A stretch of DNA of 64,000 nucleotides from CAZXEU01 sp965207385 (GCA_965207385.1 CBDBLZ010000011.1:1-64000), one strand, 5' to 3'. Numbered from the stretch's first letter, positions 30,214 to 41,236 are shown. Notes: generated from the letters alone by a model not told the origin. Translations and numbers: made by a program.

Positions 30214-31617
30214 ATGACGCCTACGCTACTGCTTCTGACCCTGTTGTTGCCTCCTGCCGAGGGTCCCAATATCCTGTTCTTCATTGCCGATGACTGGAGC
30301 TGGCTGCATGCCGGCGCCTACGGCGATGCCGTCGTGCGAACCCCCAATCTGGATCGCCTGGCAAGAGAAGGCCTGGTCTTCGAGCACGCCTACGTATCGT
30401 CGCCCTCGTGCACGCCGTCCAGGGCCTCCATCCTGGCGGGACAGCACTTCTGGCGCCTCGGTGAGGGAGCAAACCTGTACGGGCCGCTTCCGGCTGCGCA
30501 CCCGGTGTATACCGAGCTCCTTGAGGAGGCAGGATACCACGTGGGATTCACCCGCAAGGGCTGGGCTCCGGGGCGTCTGGGCCAGCGCGAGCGCAATCCG
30601 GCAGGCGACCGGTATGATTCCTTCGAGAGCTTCCTTGCCGCACGTGAGGGCGACGATCCGTTTGCCTTCTGGTTCGGCACGTATGACCCTCACAGGGTAT
30701 ACGAGCCGGGAAGCGGCGAGGCGAGTGGCCTCGTGCTGGAGGACATCGCGGTTCCCGGCGTGTTTCCGGATGCTCCAGAGGTCCGTAGCGACATGGCCGA
30801 CTACTACTTCGAGGTAGAGCGCCTGGATCGGGAGCTGGGTGAGCTCCTGGCACTGATCGAAGCGCGAGGCATGGCGCACAACACTCTGGTCGTGGTTACC
30901 AGCGATAACGGCATGCCGTTTCCCAGGGCTAAGGGCAACCTCTACGACCTGGGCACGCGCGTGCCCCTGGTGATGCGGTGGCCGGCCGCAATAGAAGCGG
31001 GCCGAAGGGTGACGGACATGGTAAGTCTCACGGACCTGGCTCCGACATTCCTGGAAGCGGCCGGCCATGAGGCTCCGGGTGCCATGACGGGACGCAGCCT
31101 GATGCCCATCATGCGGGCGGAGGGCAGCGGGCTGGCAGACAGCTCGCGAACCCACGTGTTTTTCGGGCGCGAGCGCCACACACCCGCCCAGGAATCGCCG
31201 ATCATGGGAGGCTATCCCATGCGAGCGGTCCGCACTCCGGAATTCCTCTATATATACAACTTCCATCCGGAGCGCTGGCCTGCCGGCACGCCGAATGCGG
31301 ACCGTGCATTCGTTAGCGGCGCCTGGCTATCGGACACCGACGACAGTCCGACTAAGCACGCCGTGGCACGTGCGGAAGCGCTGGATGATCTTGCCTTCGG
31401 CAAGCGGCCCGGCGAAGAGCTGTATGATCTTCGCTTGGACCCTGAGCAAGTGCGTAATCTTGCGCTCGATCCCGCTTTGGCGGACACAAAGCGGAGCCTC
31501 TGGCACACGTTGTTTGATGAATTGCAGACAACAGGAGACCTTCGCGTCAAGGGTCGCGGGGCTTACTACGACCGGCAGACATACACGGGGGGCGTAGTGC
31601 GCCGGCCGGGAACCTGA
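30214..31617 (+). CDS. Secreted sulfatase (heparan N-sulfatase/SGSH-like)
   Basis: Sulfatase of 467 residues hydrolysing sulfate esters or sulfamates. A short signal peptide (MTPTLLLLTLLLPPAEG) leads straight into PNILFFIADDWSWLHAGAYG, whose paired Asp bind Ca2+. The active-site signature SPSCTPSRASILAGQ has Cys at the position converted to formylglycine, followed by the canonical PSR. Later SDNGMPFPRAKGNLYDLGTR supplies the remaining metal and sulfate ligands. The short form and the Trp-rich IADDWSW start resemble SGSH/N-sulfoglucosamine sulfohydrolase-type enzymes. No sulfatase-maturating enzyme is encoded in the window. Divergent from glutamine synthetase. Confidence 0.9.
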   Translation: MTPTLLLLTLLLPPAEGPNILFFIADDWSWLHAGAYGDAVVRTPNLDRLAREGLVFEHAYVSSPSCTPSRASILAGQHFWRLGEGANLYGPLPAAHPVYTELLEEAGYHVGFTRKGWAPGRLGQRERNPAGDRYDSFESFLAAREGDDPFAFWFGTYDPHRVYEPGSGEASGLVLEDIAVPGVFPDAPEVRSDMADYYFEVERLDRELGELLALIEARGMAHNTLVVVTSDNGMPFPRAKGNLYDLGTRVPLVMRWPAAIEAGRRVTDMVSLTDLAPTFLEAAGHEAPGAMTGRSLMPIMRAEGSGLADSSRTHVFFGRERHTPAQESPIMGGYPMRAVRTPEFLYIYNFHPERWPAGTPNADRAFVSGAWLSDTDDSPTKHAVARAEALDDLAFGKRPGEELYDLRLDPEQVRNLALDPALADTKRSLWHTLFDELQTTGDLRVKGRGAYYDRQTYTGGVVRRPGT

Positions 31618-32299
31618 CACGGGAGAGTCCGAACGGTTTGCGCAAGGAGATGCCGTGTACCGACGGACCGAGCATGGGCGAGCAGCCGTAGCAATTGCGC
31701 GGCTGCCGCTGGCTCCCAGGTAGCGGAATGTTGGGCGAAGCGCAGGTCTGCGGAAATGCGGCGGCAAGCAAATGGGCGGCTGAGCCGGCGTGTTACGCCC
31801 GTCCGCGGGCAAGACCTTGCCGAATGGCTTTGTCTGGACAGACTATTGCGGCAGGAGAACGCTCACGGCATCGTGACTTGCCCTTGTACTGCTTTTGCAC
31901 CCGCGCTCGGAAAGGGTGCCTGGTTACCTTCGGTGGATTCGAAAGGAGCGTTGTGAATCGCCCCGGGGCAGTCCCGAAACACCAGAAGATCGCTCGCGCG
32001 CAGTTGCGAGGGCAATGACCGGCATGGCCGCATGCCTTGCAGCCGAGTGAGCGCGGAAAAGCTCGCTTGAGCGGGGAATGGCTTGCAGCGCAGCAATCCC
32101 TTGTGCGCTGTTGCAAGACCCCTTTCAAGAGGTGTTTGCCACCCAGGTCCATGCGGCCAATGGCTTCCCGAAGGCTCCCGGGTCCGGATACAGGCGTAGC
32201 CCCGTTCGATGCGCCCGGAAACCCGCTGCATTCTCCATTCCTCGTGGATATGGTTCACACGCGCTTCGTAAATTCCAGGACGGCCAACCCCGAAGCACG
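31618..32299. other. Intergenic region, no gene recognised
   Basis: Frames crossing this stretch lack domain features; one continues into the next gene in phase, but its translated segment before 32300 has no signal-peptide or homology character. Confidence 0.4.
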
Positions 32300-34877
32300 A
32301 TGCGTTCGCTTCTCGCGGCGACGGCCCTTCTTGCCCTTCACGCGCAGGTTGCGGCCCAGACCACTCCGCACCCCGCCAGCCGGGAGCTACCGTCCTCTTC
32401 GAAATTCGCGCAGACGGACAGCTGGCTTTCCTCTCACACCGGCGGAAAGATCGCCTGCACCGGCGGAAGGGCGGCCAGCTATCCGTGCAAGGGCATCGAC
32501 CTGCTTTCGCGCCTTTCCATGAGCGACTATGGAGGCTGGTTCGTTAACGACGTATGGGGCTGGACGGACCCGGAAACCGGACGGGAGTACGCCTTGGCCG
32601 GTCGCTCCGATGCCGTGGCATTCGTGGACGTTACCGATCAGCTGAACCCGGTCTACGTAGGCGAGCTTCTGAGCCACAGCGGCGAAGTCTCGTATTGGCG
32701 CGACATGAAAGTGTACCGGGACCACATGTTCGTGGTAGTGGATGGCACAGGCGCCAACGGCATGCAGGTATTTGACCTGACGCGGCTGCGCTCGTTTCGA
32801 GGCACTCCCATACGATTCAGTGAAACGGCACACTATGACGGGGTAACCAGGTCGCATAACGTCGCCATAAACGAGGCCTCCGGATTCGCCTACATCGTGG
32901 GGGCAGCCTCCGTGGTCTGCCCCTTTGGTCTGCACATGGTGGACATCCGTTCGCCGCAGGAGCCGACTTATGCAGGCTGTTTCCGGGATCAGGCAACGGG
33001 AAGGAGCGGCGGCGGGTACACGCATGACGCGCAATGCACCATGTACCGTGGACCGGACGCCGAGCACGCGGGGAAAGAGATCTGTTTCGGTTCCAATGAG
33101 ACGGCGCTCAGCGTGGCGGATGTCACCGACAAGCGCAATCCGGTTGCGCTCAGCCGCGCAGATTATCCGAACGTAACCTATTCGCACCAGGGGTGGCTGA
33201 CGGAAGACCATCGATACTTCATCATGAATGATGAGCTCGACGAATACGGCGGCCTGGAGCCTTTGACCCGGATGCTCATCTGGGACGTCGTGGATCTGGA
33301 TGATCCGGTGCTGCTGACCGAGTACATCGGTCCGACACCGTCCATTGACCATAACCTGTACGTCAAAGGCAGCAAGGTTTACGCTGCCAACTACACAAGC
33401 GGGCTCAGGATAATCGACATCGCGAGCATCGAAGCTCCGCACGAGGTGGCCTTCTTCGACACCCACACGCAAAACGACCACGTGAATTTTGACGGGGCCT
33501 GGACGGCGTTCCCGTACTTCGAAAGCGGCATTATCGTGGTCAACAGCTATCATCACGGGCTGTTTGTGCTGGCAGAGCCGGGCCATGAGGTGTATTCGGG
33601 GGCTGCGCTTCGTCAGACCGAATACCCCGCACTTGTCGCCCTATTCCGGGCCACCGGTGGCAACGACTGGTCTGACCGCTCCAACTGGGCGCTGGCGCTC
33701 TCGGGGAGGTTCGTTGCGCATTGGGCGATCGAACAGTTTTACGGCGTGCAATTGGACCGGGACAATGTGGCGAATCTGGATCTTGCGAATAACAATCTCT
33801 CCGGCAAAGTCCCGAGCGAACTCGGACAGCTGCAGCAGCTGAGAATGCTGGACCTGAGTGGCAATGAACTGGAGGGGAGACTGCCCATGAGCCTCATGCA
33901 GCTGTCCCGCCTGGAGGAATTGCGATTCGGCGGACAGGCTCTTTGTGCGCCGCGGGATGACGCGTTCCAGAGCTGGCTTGGAGCCGTTCCGGTTGTGGAC
34001 GGCCCTACGTGCGTGCCGGTGGCTTTTTCACCGACCGGCGAAATGCAGGATTTCCTTTTTACGGTAGGTGAGCCCATCGGCGAGCGGGTGCTTCCCGAAG
34101 CGACGGGGGGAAGCCCTCCATACACGTACGAATTCGCTCCCGAGCCGCCCCCGGGATTAACGTTTGATCCAGCCACGCGTACGCTTAGCGGAACGCCCTG
34201 AAAGCCCTTCTGCTGCGGCGCTCTACTCGTATAGCGCCACCGACGCCTACCAGGAATCCGTGACCCTGGAGTTTGGCATTGAGGTTGTGGCTTCGGCACT
34301 CGCGCTGGCGGATGCGATCGCGGACCAGACGTTCAAACAGGGAATTCCCATTACGGATCTGGTTCTGCCGGCGGCGGTGGGAGGGACGCCGCCGTATGAA
34401 TATGCGCTGACTCCCGCGCTGCCGCCGGGCCTGTCCTTCGACGCGGCTGCGCGCACCATCAGCGGCACGCCGGCCGAGGCCATGGCGCCCGCGACGTACA
34501 CGTATGCGGTCGCGGACGCTGCCTCTTCCTCCGCAACGCTCCAGTTTGCCATAGAGGTGATTTCGTCCGTTGCCAGTGAGCAAGCGGGCGAGCTTCCCGG
34601 AGAGCTTACCGTGCGGGCCAACTTCCCGAATCCGTTCACCACGACGACCACGCTGGTTTTCGACCTGCCCGACCATTCCGAGGTATCGGTTACAGTCACG
34701 GACCTTCTCGGGCGTCGTCAGCTCAGCACGGAAGCGCTTCCCGTGCCGGCGGGCTGGAGCCGCACGCTAGTGATTGATGGCCAGGGGCTGCCCGCTGGAG
34801 CCTACGTATACCGCCTCGTGGCGCGCACGGCAGAAGGCCAGGTGGTGAGGACCGGCGCATTGTTCAGGGTCAAGTAG
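32300..34877 (+). CDS. Choice-of-anchor-B family surface protein, copy 1 (one frameshift), T9SS sorting domain
   Basis: Exported protein of about 858 residues. Signal peptide MRSLLAATALLALHAQVAAQ (start 32300 preferred over the 5'-most ATG at 32078). The anchor-B/LVIVD region follows: DVWGWTDPETGREYALAGRS, AFVDVTDQLNPVYVGEL, MKVYRDHMFVVVDG, YTHDAQCTMYRGPD, GLRIIDIASIEAPHEVAFFD. Then a short leucine-rich segment (LANNNLSGKVPSELGQLQQL), two putative Ig (He_PIG-like) domains, each with VLPEATGGSPPYTYEF-type openings and a GTP end, and a sorting domain (VRANFPNPFTTTTTLVFDLP, LLGRRQ, LPAGAYVYRLVA). One extra C at about 34197-34199 creates a stop; the frame resumes with ESPSAAALYSYSATDAYQES. Paralogue of the next gene. 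Binding target unknown. Confidence 0.88.
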
Positions 34878-35226
34878 CAGGATTGCGGCACCGGCTGCAA
34901 GGCTCGGAAGACGTACGACGAGGATCAAGTCGCTGCGCGTCATCTGCCTGGCGGGCCCGCTCTTTGGCCGGGCGCGCGATCCTTCCCGTGACGCAGGCCA
35001 GGCAGCATGGACTGGTCTGGCGCGAAGGTGCTCGTGCGACGTCGCCGGGTTCGGCAGAGCCCAGGAGCAAGATCCCGGAGAAGCACCTCCGATGCCTGGG
35101 ACTCCACATCCGCACTGTCGTGCGCACCTTTCAGGAATCGGCCGATACATTTATTTCTTGATGCTCTTCCATTGATATTGCGTGCGCCAGCCTCTTTATT
35201 TCCAGAAGCGGTGAATCCGTGTTTGC
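34878..35226. other. Intergenic region between the paralogous surface protein genes
   Basis: Nothing coding is supported. The copies are separated by about 350 bases, so the second gene probably has its own promoter. Confidence 0.4.
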
Positions 35227-38064
35227 ATGCGAGCGCTCCTTGTCGGCGTAGCCTTTCTGGCAGCCCATACCCACGCAGCGGCCCAGACCATACCCCATCC
35301 CGGCAAACAGGGGATACTGGCCGATTCGCTTTCCGCCGAGACGGCAGCTCAAGTTTCTTCGCATACAGGGGGGAAGACTGCCTGTACCGATGGAATTGCG
35401 GACGGTTACGCTTGCAAGGGTGTTGACATGCTCGCCCATCTGGCCATGCGCGACTACGGAGGCGTGGACGTAAATGACGTTTGGGGCTGGACGGACCCCG
35501 AGACCGGGCGAGAGTATGCACTGGCCGGTCGATCAGACGCCGTAGCATTTGTGGACGTGACCAATCAGCTGAACCCTGTCTACATAGGAGAGCTGCGCAG
35601 TCACAACGGAGAGACGTCCACGTGGCGCGACATGAAGGTCTACCGGGATCACATGTTTGTTGTCGTGGACGGCTCCGGGTCCAATGGCATGCAGGTCTTT
35701 GACCTCACGCAGCTGCGAACATTTCGAGGCGATCCGGTGCGCTTTGAAGCGGCGGCGCGCTACGATGGCGTAAGCACGGCACATAACCTGGCAATCAATG
35801 AGGCCTCCGGATTTGCGTTTCTGACGGGAGCGGCATCCGGCATGTGCTCGCTCGGCATCCACATGGTCGACATACGTACGCCGCTGGAGCCGACCTATGC
35901 CGGGTGCTTCAGGGATTCGAATACCGGCAGGGGCTACACGCATGATGCGCAGTGCGTCGTGTACCATGGACCGGACTCGGAGCATGCGGGACGGGAAATC
36001 TGCTTCGGGTCCAATGTTTCGGACCTGAGCATTTCCGACGTAACGGACAAACACAATCCGGTAGCCCTGAGCCACGCAAGCTATCCGAGGGCAAGCTATG
36101 CCCACCAGGGATGGTTGACCGATGATCACCGGTACTTCATCATGAACGATGAGCTGGATGAAGTCGGTCAGGGCCTGGTCTCGACCAGGACGCTTATCTG
36201 GGACCTGGCGGACCTGGATGACCCGGTTCTTCTGACACAATACCTGGCTCCGACCACAACCATAGACCACAATCTCTACGTTGAAGGCAACAAGGTATTT
36301 GCCGCCAACTACACGAGCGGCCTAAGGATCGTTGATATCACGCGCATTGAGGCGCCCAAGGAGATTGCCTACTTTGACACGCACCCGGAAAACGATGATA
36401 TCAGCTTCCGCGGAGCCTGGACGGCCTACCCGTATCTGGGCAGCGGCATCATACTGGTCAGCAGCTACCCGCACGGGCTGTTTGTGCTCGCGGAGACCGG
36501 CCATGACGTGAATACCGGCCTCGCGGAGCGCGAGCGTGAGTACCGCTCCCTGGTAGCCCTCTACAGAGCCACGGACGGCGCCCGCTGGCGGCAGCGTTCC
36601 AACTGGGACCTCGGGCTCACGGGATCGCGGCTTACGCTGCAGGCCCTGGAAGACTTCCACGGGGTTACCATGGTCCTCGACTTTGTAGGGAGCCTGCACC
36701 TGGCGGGCAACAACCTCTCGGGATCACTGCCGGTCGAACTCGGAGACATGCAATTCCTGTTGGAACTGGATCTGAGAGACAACAGGCTCGAGGGCAGGCT
36801 GCCAAGGAGCCTCATGCAGCTCTCCCGCCTGGAGAAACTGCTTTTTGGCGGCCAGGTGCTCTGCGCTCCGTCGGACGAGGCATTCCAGAGCTGGCTCGGT
36901 GCTGTTCAAAGTGTGTCGGGCCAGACCTGCGCTGGCGTGACACTTGCGGGCGCTGCCATGCTGGATGACTTAAGCTACACGCTTGGCGAGTCGATCGGCG
37001 AATTAGTCTTGCCTGCCGCGACAGGAGGGGTGGCTCCCTACACGTACCAGATAGTGCCCGCGCTGCCTGCCGGGCTGGCGTTTGATGCCGAAACGCGCAC
37101 GCTGACCGGGACGCCCGAGAGCCTTTCCGAAGCCACGCGCTACACGTACGTTGCCACGGATGTCTTTCAGGAATCCGATTCGTTGGAATTCGGCATCGAG
37201 GTCGTAGCGCCATTGGAATTGCCGGGCCCTGTTGACGACAAGACCTTCACGCGAGGATTGGACATCGGCGAGCTGGTGCTTCCCGAAGCGACGGGGGGGT
37301 CCGCGCCCTACAGCTATAGTCTCGCGCCTGAACTGCCGCCTGGCTTGTCCTTTGACGCGAACACGCGCACGCTAGCCGGCGTGCCGGACAGCCTTACGCC
37401 GCAAGTCCGGTATACCTACAGCGCGACGGATGCTGCGTCCCGGATCGATTCACTGCAGTTTGATATCGCGGTAGTAGTGGCTGCTCTGGCCTTGCAGGAT
37501 TCGGTTGCCGACCAGTCGTACAGGCAAGGCATTCCCATTGTCGATCTGGTGCTGCCGGAAGCGACCGGCGGAGTGCCACCGTATACCTACAGGCTTCTGC
37601 CGGCGCCGCCGGCAGACTTGTCCTTCGACGCGGCCACGCTCACCCTGAGCGGAACGCCAATCGACGTCACTCAGCCGACCGCGCACACATTTACGGCAAT
37701 AGACGCGGCTTCCGGGATGACTTCGCTCACGTTCAGCATTGAGGTGATTTCGACGGTCTCAAGTGAGTTTGCAGGTGAGTTGCCGGATGAATTCGTGCTG
37801 CAGGGAAACTTCCCGAACCCGTTTACGACTACCACTACCCTGGTTTTCGATCTGCCTGAACCGGCAGAGGTATCGTTAGAGGTCTCCAACATACTCGGGC
37901 GCCGGGTCCTCGAGCTGGAAGCGATTGGCCTTCCGGCAGGCCGAGGCAAGACGCTGAAGATAGACGGTCAAGCGCTGCCGCCCGGCGCCTATCTGTACCG
38001 TTTGGTGGCGTGGTCGGAGGAAGGTGAGGTGGTCAGGACCGGAGCGCTGCTGCGGGTTAGGTAG
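35227..38064 (+). CDS. Choice-of-anchor-B family surface protein, copy 2 (intact), T9SS sorting domain
   Basis: Intact 945-residue paralogue of the upstream gene. Signal peptide MRALLVGVAFLAAHTHAAAQ; anchor-B region at about 30-420 (DVWGWTDPETGREYALAGRS, VDVTNQLNPVYIGELRSHNG, YTHDAQCVVYHGPDSEHAGR); leucine-rich segment about 450-560 (LAGNNLSGSLPVELGDMQFL); three He_PIG-like Ig domains at about 590-850 (IGELVLPAATGGVAPYTY, IGELVLPEATGGSAPYSY, IVDLVLPEATGGVPPYTY); and a sorting domain at about 865-945 (LQGNFPNPFTTTTTLVFDLP, ILGRRVLEL, LPPGAYLYRLVA). It has one more Ig domain than copy 1. Export by the Sec system followed by T9SS attachment is the expected route; function unknown. Confidence 0.92.
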   Translation: MRALLVGVAFLAAHTHAAAQTIPHPGKQGILADSLSAETAAQVSSHTGGKTACTDGIADGYACKGVDMLAHLAMRDYGGVDVNDVWGWTDPETGREYALAGRSDAVAFVDVTNQLNPVYIGELRSHNGETSTWRDMKVYRDHMFVVVDGSGSNGMQVFDLTQLRTFRGDPVRFEAAARYDGVSTAHNLAINEASGFAFLTGAASGMCSLGIHMVDIRTPLEPTYAGCFRDSNTGRGYTHDAQCVVYHGPDSEHAGREICFGSNVSDLSISDVTDKHNPVALSHASYPRASYAHQGWLTDDHRYFIMNDELDEVGQGLVSTRTLIWDLADLDDPVLLTQYLAPTTTIDHNLYVEGNKVFAANYTSGLRIVDITRIEAPKEIAYFDTHPENDDISFRGAWTAYPYLGSGIILVSSYPHGLFVLAETGHDVNTGLAEREREYRSLVALYRATDGARWRQRSNWDLGLTGSRLTLQALEDFHGVTMVLDFVGSLHLAGNNLSGSLPVELGDMQFLLELDLRDNRLEGRLPRSLMQLSRLEKLLFGGQVLCAPSDEAFQSWLGAVQSVSGQTCAGVTLAGAAMLDDLSYTLGESIGELVLPAATGGVAPYTYQIVPALPAGLAFDAETRTLTGTPESLSEATRYTYVATDVFQESDSLEFGIEVVAPLELPGPVDDKTFTRGLDIGELVLPEATGGSAPYSYSLAPELPPGLSFDANTRTLAGVPDSLTPQVRYTYSATDAASRIDSLQFDIAVVVAALALQDSVADQSYRQGIPIVDLVLPEATGGVPPYTYRLLPAPPADLSFDAATLTLSGTPIDVTQPTAHTFTAIDAASGMTSLTFSIEVISTVSSEFAGELPDEFVLQGNFPNPFTTTTTLVFDLPEPAEVSLEVSNILGRRVLELEAIGLPAGRGKTLKIDGQALPPGAYLYRLVAWSEEGEVVRTGALLRVR

Positions 38065-38359
38065 GGAGCCCTGGCTGCGCGCCGCTTTCGCGATCGGGCC
38101 TTCCGGCCAATTGCCCTTCGCGAGTCGCTTTGGACGAGCTGCGTCCCGCCGCCGGCTATCCGCATGGAAGGGATTGGTAGCGCAGATCTCACTTTCCGCG
38201 TACCGGATCGCGTCGTCTCCCTGGCCGCTTGCCCTTCAGGGATTGCCGCTTCGAGCTGCCGCGAATTCCCACAATTCTCGATCTGAATGGGCACGTTTCG
38301 CATCTGCGGTCGTACTACTTGGCTGACAAACTGCCCCATCCCAGATTTAGTCATTCAAC

Positions 38360-40243
38360 ATGCAGGGAAACGGATTCAAGATAGGAGCCGTCATCTTCTT
38401 TCTGGCTCTTTCCGCGTGGTATCTCTTCCCGTCCGCGCAGGGGCTCTACTTCTCCAACAGGATCAACGGACTGTCGCAGGAAGAGCGCGTGACCTTCGAA
38501 AACACGAACTACGGCCTGCTGCAGCGGATCAAGGACAAGGCCCTGAAGCTGGGGCTGGACCTGCAGGGAGGCATGCACAACACGCTGGAGGTGGGCCTCG
38601 CCGAACTCTTGCAGCAGCTGGCGGACGAGCGGCGCGACGAAGTATTCGATGAGGTACTGGCTGCAGCCAGCCGCCGCTCGGCCACCGAGGACATTTCCAT
38701 CATAGACGCCTTTGTGGAGGAATTCGAGAGCAGGGATCCGAATGCCAGCCTGTCCCGCTACTTCCGCAGCGACGAAATCACGCGACGCTCGAGTAACGCC
38801 GAAGTGGTCGACTACCTGCGTCAGCAGGAGGACGATGCCATCACCCGTGCCATCGAAGTGATCCGCAACCGCGTCGACCGATTTGGCGTCACGGAGCCCT
38901 CCATTCAGAGGCAGGGCAGCCGCCGCATCGTGGTGGAGCTGCCGGGTATTGATGACCCGGAGCGCGTGCGCAGGCTGCTCAAGGGGACCGCCCGCCTGGA
39001 GTTCCGACTCATGGCGGATCCCGCGGAGCTCAACCTTTCGCTGCAGCGCATGATCGACCATTTCGAGGTTGACGTGGCTGAAAGCCGCGAGCCCGACTCG
39101 GTGGATGTGGCCTCTGCGGACTCGGCGGTGGCCGACACCAGCTTCGACGTGACGCAGCTGCTGACGGCCGACGATGACCTGGAGGCCGGCAATGCGCTCC
39201 TGGAAGTGCTGCGCCCGGCCGGGCAGGGCACGGTCCTGTTCGGGGAGGTTTCGGAGCAGGATACGGCGGTATTCAACGCGTTGATGCAGGATCCGGCGGT
39301 CCAGCGCTATTTGCCGCGAGACATCGAGCTGCTTTACCACGCCAACCCGTCCAACTTCGGGGAGAGCGTCGAATTCTACCAGATCCTCGCCGTAAACATG
39401 AATGCGGAGCTCTCGGGCGAGGTCATCACCGATGCGCGGGCCGACTTTGACCAGACGACCAACCAGCCGCTGGTCAGCATGAAGATGAATTCGGAAGGCT
39501 CCCGCGTCTGGTCCCGCCTGACAGGAGCCAACGTCGGCAAGAATATCGCCATCGTTCTTGATGGCGCGGTGTACTCGTATCCGACGGTCATCGGCAAGAT
39601 TTCCGGCGGCAATTCGCAGATTACGGGACTCGGCTCGCAGGAAGAAGCGGACGATATCGTTACCGTGCTCAAGTCGGGCGCGCTGCCCGCGCCGGTCAAC
39701 ATCGTGGAAGAGCGCACCGTGGGGCCGAGCCTCGGCGTGGTGGCCAGGCGATCCGGTCTCATGTCGATCATGGTGGGACTGACCATCGTGGCGCTATTCA
39801 TGATCCTGTACTACCGGGGCGGCGGAATCGTGGCGGATCTTGCCCTCATCATCAACATCATTTTCATCCTCGGCATTCTTGCCGGATTCCAGGCCACGCT
39901 GACGCTTCCGGGCATTGCCGGAATCGTGCTTACCATTGGCATGGCGGTCGATGCCAACGTGCTGATATTCGAGCGAATACGCGAGGAACAGGCGACAGGA
40001 AAGACGCTCAAGGCCTCCATTGACGGAGGCTACGGCAAGGCGCTCAGTGCCATCATTGACGCCAACATAACGACCTTCTTTGTGGGCATCATCCTGTATT
40101 CCTTCGGCGTGGGGCCGATCCAGGGCTTCGCCGTCACCCTCATGGCGGGAATTCTGGCCTCGCTCTTCAGTGCGATCGTCTTTACGCGAATCATATTCGA
40201 TTACCTGGTCCTTGAGCGGCGCGTCGCCGTCAGCTACGGCTAA
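38360..40243 (+). CDS. secD: Protein translocase subunit SecD
   Basis: Inner-membrane RND-type subunit that uses the proton motive force to complete Sec-dependent export. One N-terminal TM (IGAVIFFLALSAWYLF), the conserved LGLDLQGGMHNTLEV, the base of the periplasmic P1 domain (IRNRVDRFGVTEPSIQRQG, RIVVELPGI), then GPSLG and five C-terminal TMs with GIVLTIGMAVDANVLIFERI, the proton-channel signature. 627 residues; the periplasmic region holds an acidic Ser/Asp-rich insert (about residues 245-280) not usual in E. coli SecD. Ends 17 bases before secF, so they form a secDF operon. Confidence 0.96.
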   Translation: MQGNGFKIGAVIFFLALSAWYLFPSAQGLYFSNRINGLSQEERVTFENTNYGLLQRIKDKALKLGLDLQGGMHNTLEVGLAELLQQLADERRDEVFDEVLAAASRRSATEDISIIDAFVEEFESRDPNASLSRYFRSDEITRRSSNAEVVDYLRQQEDDAITRAIEVIRNRVDRFGVTEPSIQRQGSRRIVVELPGIDDPERVRRLLKGTARLEFRLMADPAELNLSLQRMIDHFEVDVAESREPDSVDVASADSAVADTSFDVTQLLTADDDLEAGNALLEVLRPAGQGTVLFGEVSEQDTAVFNALMQDPAVQRYLPRDIELLYHANPSNFGESVEFYQILAVNMNAELSGEVITDARADFDQTTNQPLVSMKMNSEGSRVWSRLTGANVGKNIAIVLDGAVYSYPTVIGKISGGNSQITGLGSQEEADDIVTVLKSGALPAPVNIVEERTVGPSLGVVARRSGLMSIMVGLTIVALFMILYYRGGGIVADLALIINIIFILGILAGFQATLTLPGIAGIVLTIGMAVDANVLIFERIREEQATGKTLKASIDGGYGKALSAIIDANITTFFVGIILYSFGVGPIQGFAVTLMAGILASLFSAIVFTRIIFDYLVLERRVAVSYG

Positions 40244-40260
40244 GCCCATTTTCCGGTACT

Positions 40261-41214
40261 ATGCGCATACTAGAAAACGCCAATTTCAGCATCGTGGAAA
40301 GCCGCCGGAAGGGCTATGTGGTCTCCGGCCTGCTGATTGTTCTCAGCCTTGCGGCGTTCCTGACGCGCGGCCTCGAAGTCGGCATCGACTTCAAGGGCGG
40401 CATGGAGTTTGTCGTAGAAACAGCCGTGCCGCTGTCGCCGACAGAGGTAAGGGCCGCGCTGACCGAGACCCTGGGCCAGTCCCCTGAAGTGAAGACCTAC
40501 AGCGATGTCTCCGCCGAGGGCGGCGACGCGCTCCTGGTTCGCACGCTCGAGGGAGACCTGGAGACCAACGAGGTACAGGGTCAGATCGTGGGCACCATCG
40601 AGGCCGCATACCCTGACGCCGATCCCCGCGTCGTCAAGACCGACGTGGTGGGGCCGCGATTCGCGGAGGATTTGAAGCGGGGCTCCATCTTCGCGGTGTG
40701 CGGCTCGCTGCTGGTCATCTTCATCTATGTGATGCTTCGATTCGAGTGGCGCTTTGGCCTGGGCGCCGTAGCGGCACTGTTTCACGACGTGCTGATTACG
40801 CTCGGCATTTTCTCACTGCTCAGGGGATTTCTCCCGTTCTCGCTTCAGATCGACCAGGCCATCATCGCGGCGTTTCTGACGATTGTCGGATACTCGCTGA
40901 ACGATACCGTGGTGATCTTCGACCGGATTCGGGAATTCACCAATCTGTTCAAGACGGAGCCCTACAATCAGGTAGTCAACCGGTCGGTTAACACGACGCT
41001 TAGCCGCACGATTATCACCTCCAGTACCACGTTGCTTGTAGTGGTTACCCTGTTTATATTTGGCGGGGAAGTGCTGCGCGGGTTTGCCTTTGCCCTCATA
41101 ATTGGCATACTGATAGGAACGTATTCGTCCGTGTTCGTGGCTACGCCCGTGGTAGTAGAACTGAACCGGCGTTCTTCCGCGTCGCAGACTCCGGCCCGGC
41201 TTCGCACCCGTTAA
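40261..41214 (+). CDS. secF: Protein translocase subunit SecF
   Basis: Partner of SecD in the Sec translocase. 317 residues with VGIDFKGGMEFVVET after the first TM, GPRFAEDLKRGSIFAVCGSL, and the C-terminal TM block with IVGYSLNDTVVIFDRIRE and RTIITSSTTLLVVVTLFIFG. Complete, ATG 17 bases behind the secD stop. Confidence 0.96.
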   Translation: MRILENANFSIVESRRKGYVVSGLLIVLSLAAFLTRGLEVGIDFKGGMEFVVETAVPLSPTEVRAALTETLGQSPEVKTYSDVSAEGGDALLVRTLEGDLETNEVQGQIVGTIEAAYPDADPRVVKTDVVGPRFAEDLKRGSIFAVCGSLLVIFIYVMLRFEWRFGLGAVAALFHDVLITLGIFSLLRGFLPFSLQIDQAIIAAFLTIVGYSLNDTVVIFDRIREFTNLFKTEPYNQVVNRSVNTTLSRTIITSSTTLLVVVTLFIFGGEVLRGFAFALIIGILIGTYSSVFVATPVVVELNRRSSASQTPARLRTR

Positions 41215-41236
41215 CACCTTCAAGCCTTCAGCTGTC

